Origin: JAGOPY01 sp964619555
Lineage (GTDB): Bacteria > Bacteroidota > Bacteroidia > Bacteroidales > JAGOPY01
DNA: 64,000 nucleotides
Assembly (NCBI GenBank): GCA_964619555.1
Contig: CAZUDV010000002.1
Coordinates: forward strand, 186,001 to 250,000
Direction of reading: 5' to 3'
In this document: piece by piece, positions 25,440-34,747 of the stretch
How positions within the stretch are numbered: position 1 is the stretch's first letter
How the letters are laid out: each line of letters opens with the position of its first letter
Notes under the pieces: model-generated
What the model was told of the DNA's origin: nothing
Database searches by the model: none
What the model saw: only the letters and a program-made list of their open reading frames with translations
Position numbers and translations under genes: made by a program

Positions 25440-28220
25440 TTATTTTCTCAAAATATATTTAAAGTCATGCAATGACTGGTCAACCATGATTATCCTGACG
25501 AAATAAAGGCCTGTCGCCAGATGTTCGAGCTGCAGGACCATTTTACCTTCATCCGTATCCGACCATGCAGATCTGACCGGGCCAAACACCTTTTCTCCAA
25601 GCAGGTTATAAACAGCGATTTCTTCTGCCCCTGACCCATTTTCAAATGAAACATGAAGGTTGCCATTGCCGGGATTCGGGTAAATGATGACGCCTGGACC
25701 GGATGGGCCTTCATCGATGCTGTTGCAGGCTGAAAAATCGAATGTTATGGTCATGGAAGATTCAGCCTGGCAACCGGAGGGGCTGGTCACCAATACCGTA
25801 TGGGTCTGGATATCAAATCCCAGACCCGTAGTAGCCACTTTAATGATCTGGTCTACAGAGCCATTAGACCACAGGTAAGAAGAACCCGGGTTACCGGCAT
25901 TAAGGCTGATCGTGTCATAAACACAGGCAGTCATACTCTGGGGACCCAGGTTGATCTCCGGGGCATCCAGAACTGTTATATAGACATTTCCTGTCGTTGA
26001 ATTGAATCCGTCGTTTACCTGGACAGTGTAAAGGGTTGATTGCGCCGGGCTGATCACCGGATCGGGATCATTTGATGAAAATCCGGCAGGATCAGATGAC
26101 CAGGAGTAGGTGTATTGCCCCGAACCTCCCCCGGCCAGGGCATGCAGGGTTGTAGACTGTCCTTCGCAAATCTCATCAGGCTCTGCCGCCGGACTGGCGG
26201 AGAGGGCATCCCCGGAAATGATCACATTCATCTCAGCGGGAGTGACTGAAGAGCAACCGGTCGCCAAATCCGTTACCGTCAGGGTAAAGAGCGTTGTGGT
26301 ATAAAGGTTGACTGTTTGAGGGTCAGGCACGAACGGGTTGACCAGTTTACCGGCAGGTTCCCATTGATAGCCGTAACTCCCGCTGCCGCCTGCTCCTGTT
26401 CCGGTAAGAGTCGTGGAAGTCCCGTGCGGGATGGTCTGGTCAGCACCGGCATTGGGAACAGGCCTGGGATTAACGGTCACAGTCACACTCCCATTCACGA
26501 CATTGTACCCATCGGAAACCGCGACCTGATAAGTAGTCGTCTCACCGGGATTAACCACGGGGTTCGGGATCGTCGAGGTAAATCCGGCCGGAATTGAAGT
26601 CCAGTTGTAAGTGTAAGTCCCGGAGCCTCCACCCGCAGTGGCATATAACTGTGAAGTAAGGTTATGGCATATCTCATTCGGTGAGGCAGTGGGATTGCAC
26701 CCCAATGGGCCCCCCGTTATGGTTACCCAAACCTCATCGGTACCCTGACACAAACCATTGTTATCGGTCACGGTAAGTGTAAATAAAGTAGTTTCAGTTA
26801 AACTCACCGTTTGCGGCTGGGCGATATTGGGATTGACCAGCTTGGCAGCCGGGGCCCAGCTATAGCTGTAATTGCCTGATCCACCGCTGGCAGTCCCCGG
26901 CAGGATGGTATTCGCCCCATAAGGCAGGGTTTGGTCGGTGCCGGCATTTGCAGTTGGCGTCGGCGAAACCGTAACCTGCACCTGCCCGTTGACCTGTCCG
27001 TTGCAATTAGCATCCTCCAGAACTTCGAATTCATATAACGTAGAAACGGATGGATAAACCGTCAATATGTGGGGAGTTGAATTTGCCACGAACGTCTGAG
27101 GACTCGTTCCGTTAACCGTATAAGTGACAGTCCATGGTGGCGTTCCTGCCAGGTCAAACTCCAGTTCAACCGGTTCTCCGGCACAGATATCACCTGATCC
27201 GGTCATGTACCCGCTGGCCTGGGGATGAGTATCGACATCCAGGCTCATTGAGAGTAATGTCCGTTCGCAATGACTATCGATCACCTTGTTAAATGTATAG
27301 GTCGTTGGTTCTGAGGTAATTAAAAATACCGTATCCTTTGGGCCGAATAAATTTGGCGAAACGAACGTGTTGGTCCCATCGCTGTATTCGACCTGGAATG
27401 GCCCCCATCCGACCAGGTTGAAAATGGCATAGGCAGGCGTGCCCACGCAAACGGTCGTATCGCCGCTCTGGAGGCTGGCAGTCGGTAAATTAAAGATATT
27501 GACCGTTGTGATGGCGGGGTCGCTGCTTTGTCCGTTCACTGTGATCACACAGCTGTAGTTTCCTGCATTGGCCGTTGTAACATTCGGAATGACCGGATTT
27601 TGTAATGTGGAAAGAAAACCGGAAGGCCCGCTCCACCAGTAAGTGGCATTGGGGATGGTTTCGGCGTAAAGATTCAGGGTTTCACCCACACAAAGCGGTC
27701 CGTTGTTGCTGACCGGAGGAGGAAGAATGGTACAGTCGGTGCTGCCATTGCCACCCGTCTGCGAAAAAGTAATATTGCATGGCTGCCTGGAATAATTGGT
27801 AATCAACAGTATATAATATTCACCTGTCTGGCCGTTCGGGATCACACAGGTCTCATATGCTAAAGTTGAATAACTGCAATCCACGACCGATGCGGCTGTT
27901 AAACCCGCCCCGCAGGGATCGTAAGGGTCGGTGAATGGCCCCCAGCAGCAGAAATCGATATCCACCAGAGGAGTGCTGTACATGTAAATGCTGATGGTTC
28001 CCGGATCTTCGATAAGCATGTGGTACCAGGCCGGGGCCGGCTGAGTGCTAAGACAATCGTAAAACGGGCCACTCTGTGCATTCCCTAAGGTTCCCGCAGG
28101 GAATGTGTAAATAGTACCGGTACAGAATGGTTCTGATGTCTCGCAGGTTAGTCCCTGCCCTCCGGCATTTATTACAAAAGAAACTAAAAGGAAGAATAGG
28201 GCAGTCAGTCTAGTTTTCAT
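25440..28220 (-). CDS. Large secreted Ig/PKD-repeat adhesin-like protein, type A T9SS signal
   Basis: About 926 residues: a signal peptide, an N-terminal galactose-binding/lectin-like segment, then repeated Ig/PKD-like domains. Two module types alternate in the C-terminal half: one starting 'NAGTDQTLPYG' or 'NAGADQTIPHG', the other starting 'NEICHNLTSQL' or 'DEICEGQSTTL'. The C-terminus is a type A T9SS sorting domain ('IIYPNPGNGNLHVSFENG', 'GLYFVRIIM'), so it should be surface-bound or released. ATG 28220 is preferred over 28247 because it begins a standard signal peptide; it overlaps the upstream gene by 11 bases, indicating co-translation. Confidence 0.9.
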   Translation of the reverse strand: MKTRLTALFFLLVSFVINAGGQGLTCETSEPFCTGTIYTFPAGTLGNAQSGPFYDCLSTQPAPAWYHMLIEDPGTISIYMYSTPLVDIDFCCWGPFTDPYDPCGAGLTAASVVDCSYSTLAYETCVIPNGQTGEYYILLITNYSRQPCNITFSQTGGNGSTDCTILPPPVSNNGPLCVGETLNLYAETIPNATYWWSGPSGFLSTLQNPVIPNVTTANAGNYSCVITVNGQSSDPAITTVNIFNLPTASLQSGDTTVCVGTPAYAIFNLVGWGPFQVEYSDGTNTFVSPNLFGPKDTVFLITSEPTTYTFNKVIDSHCERTLLSMSLDVDTHPQASGYMTGSGDICAGEPVELEFDLAGTPPWTVTYTVNGTSPQTFVANSTPHILTVYPSVSTLYEFEVLEDANCNGQVNGQVQVTVSPTPTANAGTDQTLPYGANTILPGTASGGSGNYSYSWAPAAKLVNPNIAQPQTVSLTETTLFTLTVTDNNGLCQGTDEVWVTITGGPLGCNPTASPNEICHNLTSQLYATAGGGSGTYTYNWTSIPAGFTSTIPNPVVNPGETTTYQVAVSDGYNVVNGSVTVTVNPRPVPNAGADQTIPHGTSTTLTGTGAGGSGSYGYQWEPAGKLVNPFVPDPQTVNLYTTTLFTLTVTDLATGCSSVTPAEMNVIISGDALSASPAAEPDEICEGQSTTLHALAGGGSGQYTYSWSSDPAGFSSNDPDPVISPAQSTLYTVQVNDGFNSTTGNVYITVLDAPEINLGPQSMTACVYDTISLNAGNPGSSYLWSNGSVDQIIKVATTGLGFDIQTHTVLVTSPSGCQAESSMTITFDFSACNSIDEGPSGPGVIIYPNPGNGNLHVSFENGSGAEEIAVYNLLGEKVFGPVRSAWSDTDEGKMVLQLEHLATGLYFVRIIMVDQSLHDFKYILRK

Positions 28221-28662
28221 CGATCTTATAGGAGTTAAATTTGTCATACTTCAGAAGCCATGCTTGCTTGTCAGCCTCCGGCCAAAGACGGCTTGCTTCC
28301 AGCGTTTCGTCAAGAAAATCCTCCAGCTTGCAAATAATTTCTGTTTGAGGGTATCTCTCATGCGATTTGAACCAGGACTGAGTTTTGTTGATATCCGGGT
28401 CGATGTGGACCACCTGGTCGTCCTTGTAGATCAGGTTGAGGAAATAGATCCGCTCGAACCGCTGGGGCATTTTGGTGTAATCGATCACGTAATAATCATA
28501 TACTTCATCCGAAAAAACATGCACGGCGAAGCGATCATCGAACTGCGTTTGATCGAAGGTAAACATGGGGTCAAGAGGGCTGGACATGGAAATTCCCATA
28601 TCAGACTGACCTTTTCCAATAATGGTAAATAGCAGCAGGAATATAAGTGCTGGTAATCTCAT
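28210..28662 (-). CDS. Small secreted protein of unknown function
   Basis: A 150-residue protein with an N-terminal signal peptide ('LIFLLLFTIIGKGQS') and a soluble, Asp/Lys/Tyr-rich mature part with no domain that I recognise. It has no T9SS signal, so it probably stays in the periplasm. It overlaps the start of the downstream adhesin-like gene and follows another T9SS cargo gene. This position suggests a job in handling or modifying those cargo proteins, but that is inference only. Confidence 0.75.
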   Translation of the reverse strand: MRLPALIFLLLFTIIGKGQSDMGISMSSPLDPMFTFDQTQFDDRFAVHVFSDEVYDYYVIDYTKMPQRFERIYFLNLIYKDDQVVHIDPDINKTQSWFKSHERYPQTEIICKLEDFLDETLEASRLWPEADKQAWLLKYDKFNSYKIDEN

Positions 28663-28710
28663 AAAATGTTAAAATTCAATTCAGTTAATCCGTGATTTGC
28701 TCTGAAAGAG

Positions 28711-28742
28711 GCCGCTAAAATAAATAAATAAATTATTGCGGC
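28711..28742 (-). terminator. Possible hairpin between two T9SS cargo genes
   Basis: GCCGC and GCGGC (28711-28715, 28738-28742) enclose a 22-base A/T-rich loop downstream of the 28765 stop codon. The stem is short and no T-run follows, so this is a weak candidate. Confidence 0.25.
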
Positions 28743-28764
28743 TTAAATATGTCGTCTTTAATTA

Positions 28765-31515
28765 TCAATTACTGACCACTACTTTCTGATAGCGGACATA
28801 TTGTTCGTGAATGGCCCTCAGGAAATAAATTCCATCCGGCAGATCTGATAAATCGACCGTAATGAGATTTAAACCATCATTTCTGTTCTGAAGGTTTTCA
28901 TTCTTAATCGTTACCCCCTGGATATCGATGACGTCGAGTTGTTTGAATCCGGCGCCATCGGTGAACCGGACAGTCAGTTCTCCAGTGGTTGGGTTGGGAT
29001 AAACCAGTAAAGACGGGGCATCATCCTGTTCCATGATACCCGAGCATGAGGCAAAATCGAATACTATTGTGACCGTGTCGGAAAAAGAGCACCCTTCCGA
29101 ATTGGTTATGGTCAGATCTAACGTCCTTATTTCAAATCCGATCCCGGTAGTGCCCACCGTGAGGGATGGACCGGTAGACCCATTGGACCAGTAATAGGAA
29201 GCCCCGGTATAGGCATGATCGGGCAGGAGCACGACAGAATCAAGCGGACAGGCTACGATGGAAGGTCCCGGTTCGATTGAAAATACAGGCGAAGGCGAGA
29301 CATTGACGGTAATCTCCGAAGTAAATGTGTTAAATTGATCGAATACCTCCACGGCATAAGTATGATTTCCCTGCACACCCGGATGAATGGTGAGGGATGA
29401 AGTGGCATTTTCCTCTATTTTCAACACATTCATGCCCTTCTTCCAGGTATAGGTATAATGATCGAAATTCCCGCCGAAACCATATGCGGTGAGAGTGGTG
29501 CTTTCCAGTTCACAGATGGTATCATCACCGGCCGAAAGGGTTACTCCGAGAGGCCCCCCTTCCATATAGACAATCACGGAATCGGTCAGGGAAAGGCAAT
29601 TGGTATTCTGGTCAGCAACATAGAGGACGAAGACTGTTGTCGAGTAAAGTTTTTTTGTAGACGGCGTCGGAAGATCAGGATCGATCAATAAATACGATGG
29701 TTCCCAATGGTAAATATAGCTTCCTGTTCCGCCCCAGGCTGCACCGTAAATCGTGGTGCTTGTGCCATAAGGGATCGTCTCGTCTTCACCGGCATTGCAT
29801 TGGGGCTGAGGATTTACAACTACCGTAACATTGCCTTCCGCCGGATTGTAGCCGTCGCTGATAGTGACATAATAAGTCGTAGTTACCGTTGGGTATACCA
29901 CAGGCGACTGGATATCGGAGGTAAACCCAGGGGGATCGGATGTCCAGGAATAGGTGTAAACACCCGTGCCGCCGGTACTGAGTGCATTCAATTCCGAACC
30001 TTCCCCGATGCAGATATCACCGGGATCCGCAACGGCCGTTACCATCACTGGCCCACCTATTTCCGGGACGAAATATGGCCCGGCAAGCGTGTCGCATCCG
30101 TATTGATCCGTAATAGTCAATGTGTAAGTATCGGCATAAATATTCGTCAGATCCAGATTGGTCCCGACGACATTATTCAATGGGTCTGTCCACTGGTAGG
30201 TGATAGGCGGGGTACCGGTAACTAAAATCCCCGTGATAGACCCGTTATTAGCGCCATAGGTGGCGGATGTGATGACCATGGCATTGTCGTCGAATACCGG
30301 GGCGCCGGTTTGATCGATAAAATATGGCCCGCTGTTGGTTTCGCAGGTATTTTCGTCAGTAACCTGGAAATAATAAGTCCCGCTGGGTACATTCAGGAGG
30401 TCCAGGCCGGTACCGACAGTGTTCCCGCCGGAGTCGGTCCAGAGATAAGCGAAAGGCGGATTCCCCGTGACCTCCAGGCCGGTAATGGAACCGTTAGCCA
30501 GTCCGCAGGTAGCGGTCTGAACGGACATCCCCGATTCATCGATAACGGGGGCACCCAGGTCAACGACAAATGAGATGGTATTCCCGAGTGCGAAATTATT
30601 GCAGGCATCGTAGACAAAATTCAGAGGCTTCAGCTGGAGGGAATAATCTCCATCTTCGCTGACAGGTCGGTCAATAATAAGGGTATATACTCTCTCCATC
30701 TCGCCGCCAAGCATACAGGTTTGCCCCTGCACGTCGAGTACGGTATAGGGGCCACCCGGACCGGAGAAAGTAAAATCGGACGGATCAACCGATTCGCACA
30801 TCACATTTTCCGTGAATTCACAAACGATTTCCGTCACTCCACAGGTGATTTCTGATTCATGAACGTCCATCAATTCAGGCCTGACATCATCGTATATGGA
30901 CGCTGTCGAAGCACTGAAATCCAGTGTGTAACCCCCTTCAGGCGAACCCCAGTTTTCAATCAGCAGCACATAGGTCCTCCCTTCGATTACAGGAAGATCG
31001 GCATTCCATTTGCTGGTTCCAGCTTCCCCGCAGTGATTGCAATGAGCCGTTCCGCCCATGAGACTGCTGATCCCAGTATTTCCATTGATGCCGGAAGAAC
31101 CCCATGCATTGCAGCTTTTCTGCATTAAGGGATATTGGGTATAGATCTGGTCGCAACGCAATGCGGTAATGTCATAAACAGCCCAGTCGTAGTCGTCACT
31201 GTCATTCAGCGGATCAATCGTCAGGCGGAGCATGCCTCCCTGCTGAACGGTAAACACATACCAAACGCTGTTCTGTTCGCCGTCGAGACAGCTTCCGGGA
31301 CAGTCGTTCTCGCAGTTACCTGACGGATTGAAAACTTCATTCGGATAGGCACCCGTTCCATAATAGCTATTTTCTTCGACATAAATATCCTGGCATACCG
31401 GGATAGCCCCGAGACAGTCCTGCACGGTAGGCGTTTGCGCATTCACTGTCATCAGATTAGTAAGCAGGAGTGTCAATGGAGAGAGGCCGAGAATTCGCGT
31501 AAAGATCACATTCAT
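28765..31515 (-). CDS. Large secreted protein with SprB repeats and type A T9SS signal
   Basis: About 916 residues. A signal peptide ends 'MTVNAQ'. Next comes a domain with many cysteines ('GNCENDCPGSCLDGEQNSVW', residues 60-80) followed by beta-rich sequence. Two SprB-like repeats follow ('GLANGSITGLEVTGNPPFAY' and 'GANNGSITGILVTGTPPITY'), then Ig/PKD modules starting 'GDICIGEGSEL' and 'NAGEDETIPYG', which closely resemble those of the 25440 protein. The end is a type A sorting domain ('LLVYPNPTTGELTVRFTDG'). SprB is the gliding adhesin of Flavobacterium; here only the repeat is shared. ATG 31515 is chosen for its signal peptide and its distance from a perfect -7 box. Confidence 0.9.
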   Translation of the reverse strand: MNVIFTRILGLSPLTLLLTNLMTVNAQTPTVQDCLGAIPVCQDIYVEENSYYGTGAYPNEVFNPSGNCENDCPGSCLDGEQNSVWYVFTVQQGGMLRLTIDPLNDSDDYDWAVYDITALRCDQIYTQYPLMQKSCNAWGSSGINGNTGISSLMGGTAHCNHCGEAGTSKWNADLPVIEGRTYVLLIENWGSPEGGYTLDFSASTASIYDDVRPELMDVHESEITCGVTEIVCEFTENVMCESVDPSDFTFSGPGGPYTVLDVQGQTCMLGGEMERVYTLIIDRPVSEDGDYSLQLKPLNFVYDACNNFALGNTISFVVDLGAPVIDESGMSVQTATCGLANGSITGLEVTGNPPFAYLWTDSGGNTVGTGLDLLNVPSGTYYFQVTDENTCETNSGPYFIDQTGAPVFDDNAMVITSATYGANNGSITGILVTGTPPITYQWTDPLNNVVGTNLDLTNIYADTYTLTITDQYGCDTLAGPYFVPEIGGPVMVTAVADPGDICIGEGSELNALSTGGTGVYTYSWTSDPPGFTSDIQSPVVYPTVTTTYYVTISDGYNPAEGNVTVVVNPQPQCNAGEDETIPYGTSTTIYGAAWGGTGSYIYHWEPSYLLIDPDLPTPSTKKLYSTTVFVLYVADQNTNCLSLTDSVIVYMEGGPLGVTLSAGDDTICELESTTLTAYGFGGNFDHYTYTWKKGMNVLKIEENATSSLTIHPGVQGNHTYAVEVFDQFNTFTSEITVNVSPSPVFSIEPGPSIVACPLDSVVLLPDHAYTGASYYWSNGSTGPSLTVGTTGIGFEIRTLDLTITNSEGCSFSDTVTIVFDFASCSGIMEQDDAPSLLVYPNPTTGELTVRFTDGAGFKQLDVIDIQGVTIKNENLQNRNDGLNLITVDLSDLPDGIYFLRAIHEQYVRYQKVVVSN

Positions 31516-31545
31516 ATCAGACAGGTTTTGGATCAAGATGCACCC

Positions 31546-31553
31546 CAAAGATA
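31546..31553 (-). promoter_or_regulatory. -7 box of the SprB-repeat gene
   Basis: TATCTTTG on the minus strand, 30 bases before ATG 31515, is a perfect TAnnTTTG match. No clear -33 TTTG is seen. It overlaps the longer possible coding start at 31560, which argues for the shorter protein. Confidence 0.5.
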
Positions 31554-31604
31554 ATATCAAATTATAAATGCGTTAATTTTTAAGTTGGCAATGAAAAACG
31601 GCGA

Positions 31605-32327
31605 TCACCATCCGGATGCCAGGATATCGATGATATGGGCGACTTTCAGGGGCAGTTTGTGTTTCCGGATATAGCCATCCAAATGGATAAGGCATGAAGC
31701 ATCCGTAGAAATGATGTATTCTGCTCCTGTTTCCATTGCATTTTGAACTTTCTGCTGGGCCATTGCTGCCGATATGGGCTCATTTTTGACAGAAAAAGTC
31801 CCCCCGAAACCGCAACACACCTCCCGGTCCTGCATTTCAATGAGTTCGAGTCCGCGGACATTTTCCAGCAACATCCTGGGTTCATTGCCCAAACGGTATT
31901 CCCGAAGAGAGGCACAGGAATCATGGTATGTGACCTTATGTTCAAATGTGGCTCCTGTATCGGTCACATTCAATTCATTTACCAGAAAATCGGAGAATTC
32001 GATGATGTTTTTCTGTAATTGCCTGAATTCCAAATGCAACCCGGTATTCAGAAAAAGTTCCGAATAGTAGTTACGAACAAAACCCGCACAGGATGCGGAG
32101 GGCACTACAACCGGCCGGTTATGGTTGAAGTCCAGGATGAATTTTTCCCCTATGGCCTTGGCATCATCCCAGTATCCGCTGTTAAATGCAATCTGCCCGC
32201 AACAGGTCTGATTCTCATTATATACAGCTTCAACTTCAAATTTCTCAAGGATCCGGATCATGTTGAACCCGGTCTGGGGATAGATCTGGTCAATAAAACA
32301 AGGAATGAAGATATCGACTTTTTTCAT
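31605..32327 (-). CDS. Cysteine-rich (Fe-S)-binding oxidoreductase subunit, LutA/YkgE-like
   Basis: A 240-residue cytosolic protein with two CCG cysteine-rich domains: 'NQTCCGQIAFNSGYWDDA' near residue 40 and 'EVCCGFGGTFSVKNEPIS' near residue 170. This is the layout of LutA/YkgE, which works with LutB and LutC to oxidise L-lactate. LutB and LutC are not next to it here, so the electron partner must be elsewhere or the role differs. It is the last gene in the aroA-aroB-ald-tsaE-porX direction, 50 bases after aroA. Confidence 0.88.
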   Translation of the reverse strand: MKKVDIFIPCFIDQIYPQTGFNMIRILEKFEVEAVYNENQTCCGQIAFNSGYWDDAKAIGEKFILDFNHNRPVVVPSASCAGFVRNYYSELFLNTGLHLEFRQLQKNIIEFSDFLVNELNVTDTGATFEHKVTYHDSCASLREYRLGNEPRMLLENVRGLELIEMQDREVCCGFGGTFSVKNEPISAAMAQQKVQNAMETGAEYIISTDASCLIHLDGYIRKHKLPLKVAHIIDILASGW

Positions 32328-32377
32328 GAAATCTTTCCGGAAAAGGACAAAGGTATCAAAATATTGTTTTTTGCCCG

Positions 32378-33637
32378 TTAAATCTTTTCAACACCCTGCC
32401 TTATGTAAAATCCCGCTGACGAAAGGTCGTCCCAGAATCCCGGATAGGATTTGCTGACCACTCCGGGATCACTTATATATACCTTGAAACCAAGCACTGC
32501 CAGACAGGCCATCGTCATGGCGACCCGATGATCTTTTTCGGGATCGACATACAACTCACCGGGAGTTATGTTACACTCATTAACCCTGTATATCCCGTCG
32601 CTATTGGATTCTACTTCTATCCCTGCCCTGGACAATTCCCTGCGCATCACCATTACGCGGTCAGACTCTTTAATCCCCAGATTTTGAAGGCCAGTGAATC
32701 CGGAATCGCCCTTCAGTAAAGCATTTGCCAGCAATAACGGCATGAACAGGTCAGGATAATCCGTGAAATCAAGCAAAGCTGAAGCTTTGACATCTCCTCC
32801 GCCGGTGAGTACGATCCCGGTTGCTGATGCTTCCGTTTTCACTCCCAGCTCGCGGAAAAAATCGGCAACTTTCTCGTCCCCCTGCAAACCGGAAAGCCTG
32901 AGTCCCGGAAATTCGATCCTGCCACCTGCCAGGGCCACCATGGCATACCAGAAAGATGCTGCACTCCAGTCAGGTTCCACCGTATAATCAGACTCAACTT
33001 TATGAACGCGCAATATCCTGATAACATCATCGAATTCATGGATATGGATCCGGAGCGAATTCATGATTTGTTCGGTCATCCTGGTATAAGGCCAGGATGT
33101 CCTTTTGCCTTTTGTGCATATCTCCAGGCCGTGATCAAGCACCGGCGCGATGAGAAGAATTGCGGACAAATACTGGCTGCTCTGGGAAGTATCCAGCGTG
33201 GTCCTCTCGCCTGTCAGCCTGCGCCCTTTTATGAGCAATGGCGGATAACCTTTATGTTCCGGATAATCGATTATGGCCCCCAGTTCCTGCAATGCGTCCA
33301 CCAATGGACCGATCGGGCGATGTTTCATCCTAGCATCTCCCGTCAGGTAAAAGGTTCCCCGTGTATTGGAAAGCAAAGCGGTAAGAAACCTGAAGGTGGT
33401 TCCTGAATTATGCGTGTCAAGCCTCAGGATATTCGTGTTGCCAGATGACGTATGTTGTTCCAGGATAGCCAGCAAGGTCGACAATAGCACAGTATCATCA
33501 GCAGCGGACAGGTTATGGATGTTCAATGATGGTCCGTATAGATGCTTCAGGATGAGCAATCGGTTGGAAATACTCTTTGAAGCAGGTAATTGTATCCGTG
33601 CATTCAAAAAACCGGCAGGCCTGGTTATAGCAATCAT
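32378..33637 (-). CDS. aroA: 3-phosphoshikimate 1-carboxyvinyltransferase (EPSP synthase)
   Basis: Sixth step of the shikimate pathway, joining phosphoenolpyruvate to shikimate-3-phosphate; 419 residues. Visible family motifs are 'LPASKSISNRLLILK' (substrate-binding Lys and Ser), 'HNSGTTFRFLTALL', 'RMKHRPIGPLVDALQELG', 'GIKESDRVMVMRRELS' and 'DHRVAMTMACLAVL'. Cytosolic. Its ATG overlaps the aroB stop by four bases (ATGA type), so AroB and AroA are translationally coupled. Two steps of one pathway sit together. Confidence 0.96.
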   Translation of the reverse strand: MIAITRPAGFLNARIQLPASKSISNRLLILKHLYGPSLNIHNLSAADDTVLLSTLLAILEQHTSSGNTNILRLDTHNSGTTFRFLTALLSNTRGTFYLTGDARMKHRPIGPLVDALQELGAIIDYPEHKGYPPLLIKGRRLTGERTTLDTSQSSQYLSAILLIAPVLDHGLEICTKGKRTSWPYTRMTEQIMNSLRIHIHEFDDVIRILRVHKVESDYTVEPDWSAASFWYAMVALAGGRIEFPGLRLSGLQGDEKVADFFRELGVKTEASATGIVLTGGGDVKASALLDFTDYPDLFMPLLLANALLKGDSGFTGLQNLGIKESDRVMVMRRELSRAGIEVESNSDGIYRVNECNITPGELYVDPEKDHRVAMTMACLAVLGFKVYISDPGVVSKSYPGFWDDLSSAGFYIRQGVEKI

Positions 33638-34722
33638 CCGGCATCAAATTTCAGGTTTTCCGATATCGCCTGCCGGATCAGGTCTTCGGACACCTCCACG
33701 CCAGTGACAGGTTTTCCAGGTGCTTCCACCAAACTGAACAAATACCTTCCACCACTGTTTTTCTTGTCCTGCCGGATGTAATCCATGAACTTGCCACTAT
33801 CTCCAATATCCAGCGTATCTACAGCAATGAATTTATTGATGGTGTCCTTGACGGATTGCAGGTCTGTTTCGGTCAGACCGGTTATTTTATTCGATATATA
33901 GGATTCGCAAATAATTCCCAATGCAACAGCTTCGCCATGCGTAAGGGGATTAGCTCCTTTTTCATGGGAAAGCCCTTCTATGGCATGCCCGATAGTATGT
34001 CCGAAATTCAGGGCCTTTCTGACATTCAGGTCAAACGGGTCCTGGATGACAAAATCCATTTTAGCCTGGACCGTCCATTTCAGAAATTTTTCAAAGTCAT
34101 GTTCGATGTACATGTGTACCGATCGAACGGTTTCCCAGAATTCCCCGCCGGTAAGCAAAGCGGACTTGATAATTTCAATATATCCGGAATTGACTTCCCT
34201 GGCAGGCAGTGTCAGCAGAAATCGGGGATCGATAAATACAGCTTCCGGATCCCGGAAAAGCCCCACCTGGTTTTTAAGGTTCATGAAATTGATTCCCGTT
34301 TTCCCGCCAAGGGCTGCATCGGTCTGACCGATGAGAGAGGTAGGGACATTTAAATAAGGGATACCTCGTTTGTAGGTTCCTGCCACAAAGCCGCCAAGAT
34401 CTGTAACAGCTCCACCGCCGAAATTGACCAGCAGGTCTGTCTTTGTGGCATTGTTTTCAGTCAACCATGTCCAGCAGTCTTTGGCATAATCCAAATCTTT
34501 GATAGACTCGCCGGCCGGCAGGACCCGGATACTGACCCGGTTCAATTCTGTCAGTTCACTTCTAAGCCGTTCCTCATGCAATCGGGCTACATTTTCATCC
34601 GTCAGCACGAATATCCGGGATGCCGGATACCTTGATCCGATCCAGCCGCTCAAATCCTCCAGCACGTTTTCCCCGACGAAAACGGGATAACTCAGAATAT
34701 CAATTTTGCCTGATCCGGTCAT
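33634..34722 (-). CDS. aroB: 3-dehydroquinate synthase
   Basis: Second step of the shikimate pathway, cyclising DAHP to 3-dehydroquinate with NAD and a metal ion; about 362 residues. Motifs: 'GGGAVTDLGGFVAGTYKRG', 'PTSLIGQTDAALGGKTGIN' and the metal-site 'FGHTIGHAIEG'. ATG 34722 is chosen because the conserved domain ('YPVFVGENVLEDL') begins shortly after it; the upstream extension to 34806 runs into the ald gene and looks unconserved. It is coupled to aroA downstream. Confidence 0.96.
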   Translation of the reverse strand: MTGSGKIDILSYPVFVGENVLEDLSGWIGSRYPASRIFVLTDENVARLHEERLRSELTELNRVSIRVLPAGESIKDLDYAKDCWTWLTENNATKTDLLVNFGGGAVTDLGGFVAGTYKRGIPYLNVPTSLIGQTDAALGGKTGINFMNLKNQVGLFRDPEAVFIDPRFLLTLPAREVNSGYIEIIKSALLTGGEFWETVRSVHMYIEHDFEKFLKWTVQAKMDFVIQDPFDLNVRKALNFGHTIGHAIEGLSHEKGANPLTHGEAVALGIICESYISNKITGLTETDLQSVKDTINKFIAVDTLDIGDSGKFMDYIRQDKKNSGGRYLFSLVEAPGKPVTGVEVSEDLIRQAISENLKFDAG

Positions 34723-34747
34723 TCTGTTTCGGATATTCTGTCTGATA

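Noticed and set aside
23338..31515. Type IX secretion machinery genes
   Set aside because: These are cargo proteins with sorting domains. The core secretion components (PorK, PorL, PorM, PorN, SprA) were not seen in the window.
31605..32327. Complete lactate utilisation (LutABC) system
   Set aside because: Only the LutA-like subunit is present; no LutB or LutC gene lies in the window.
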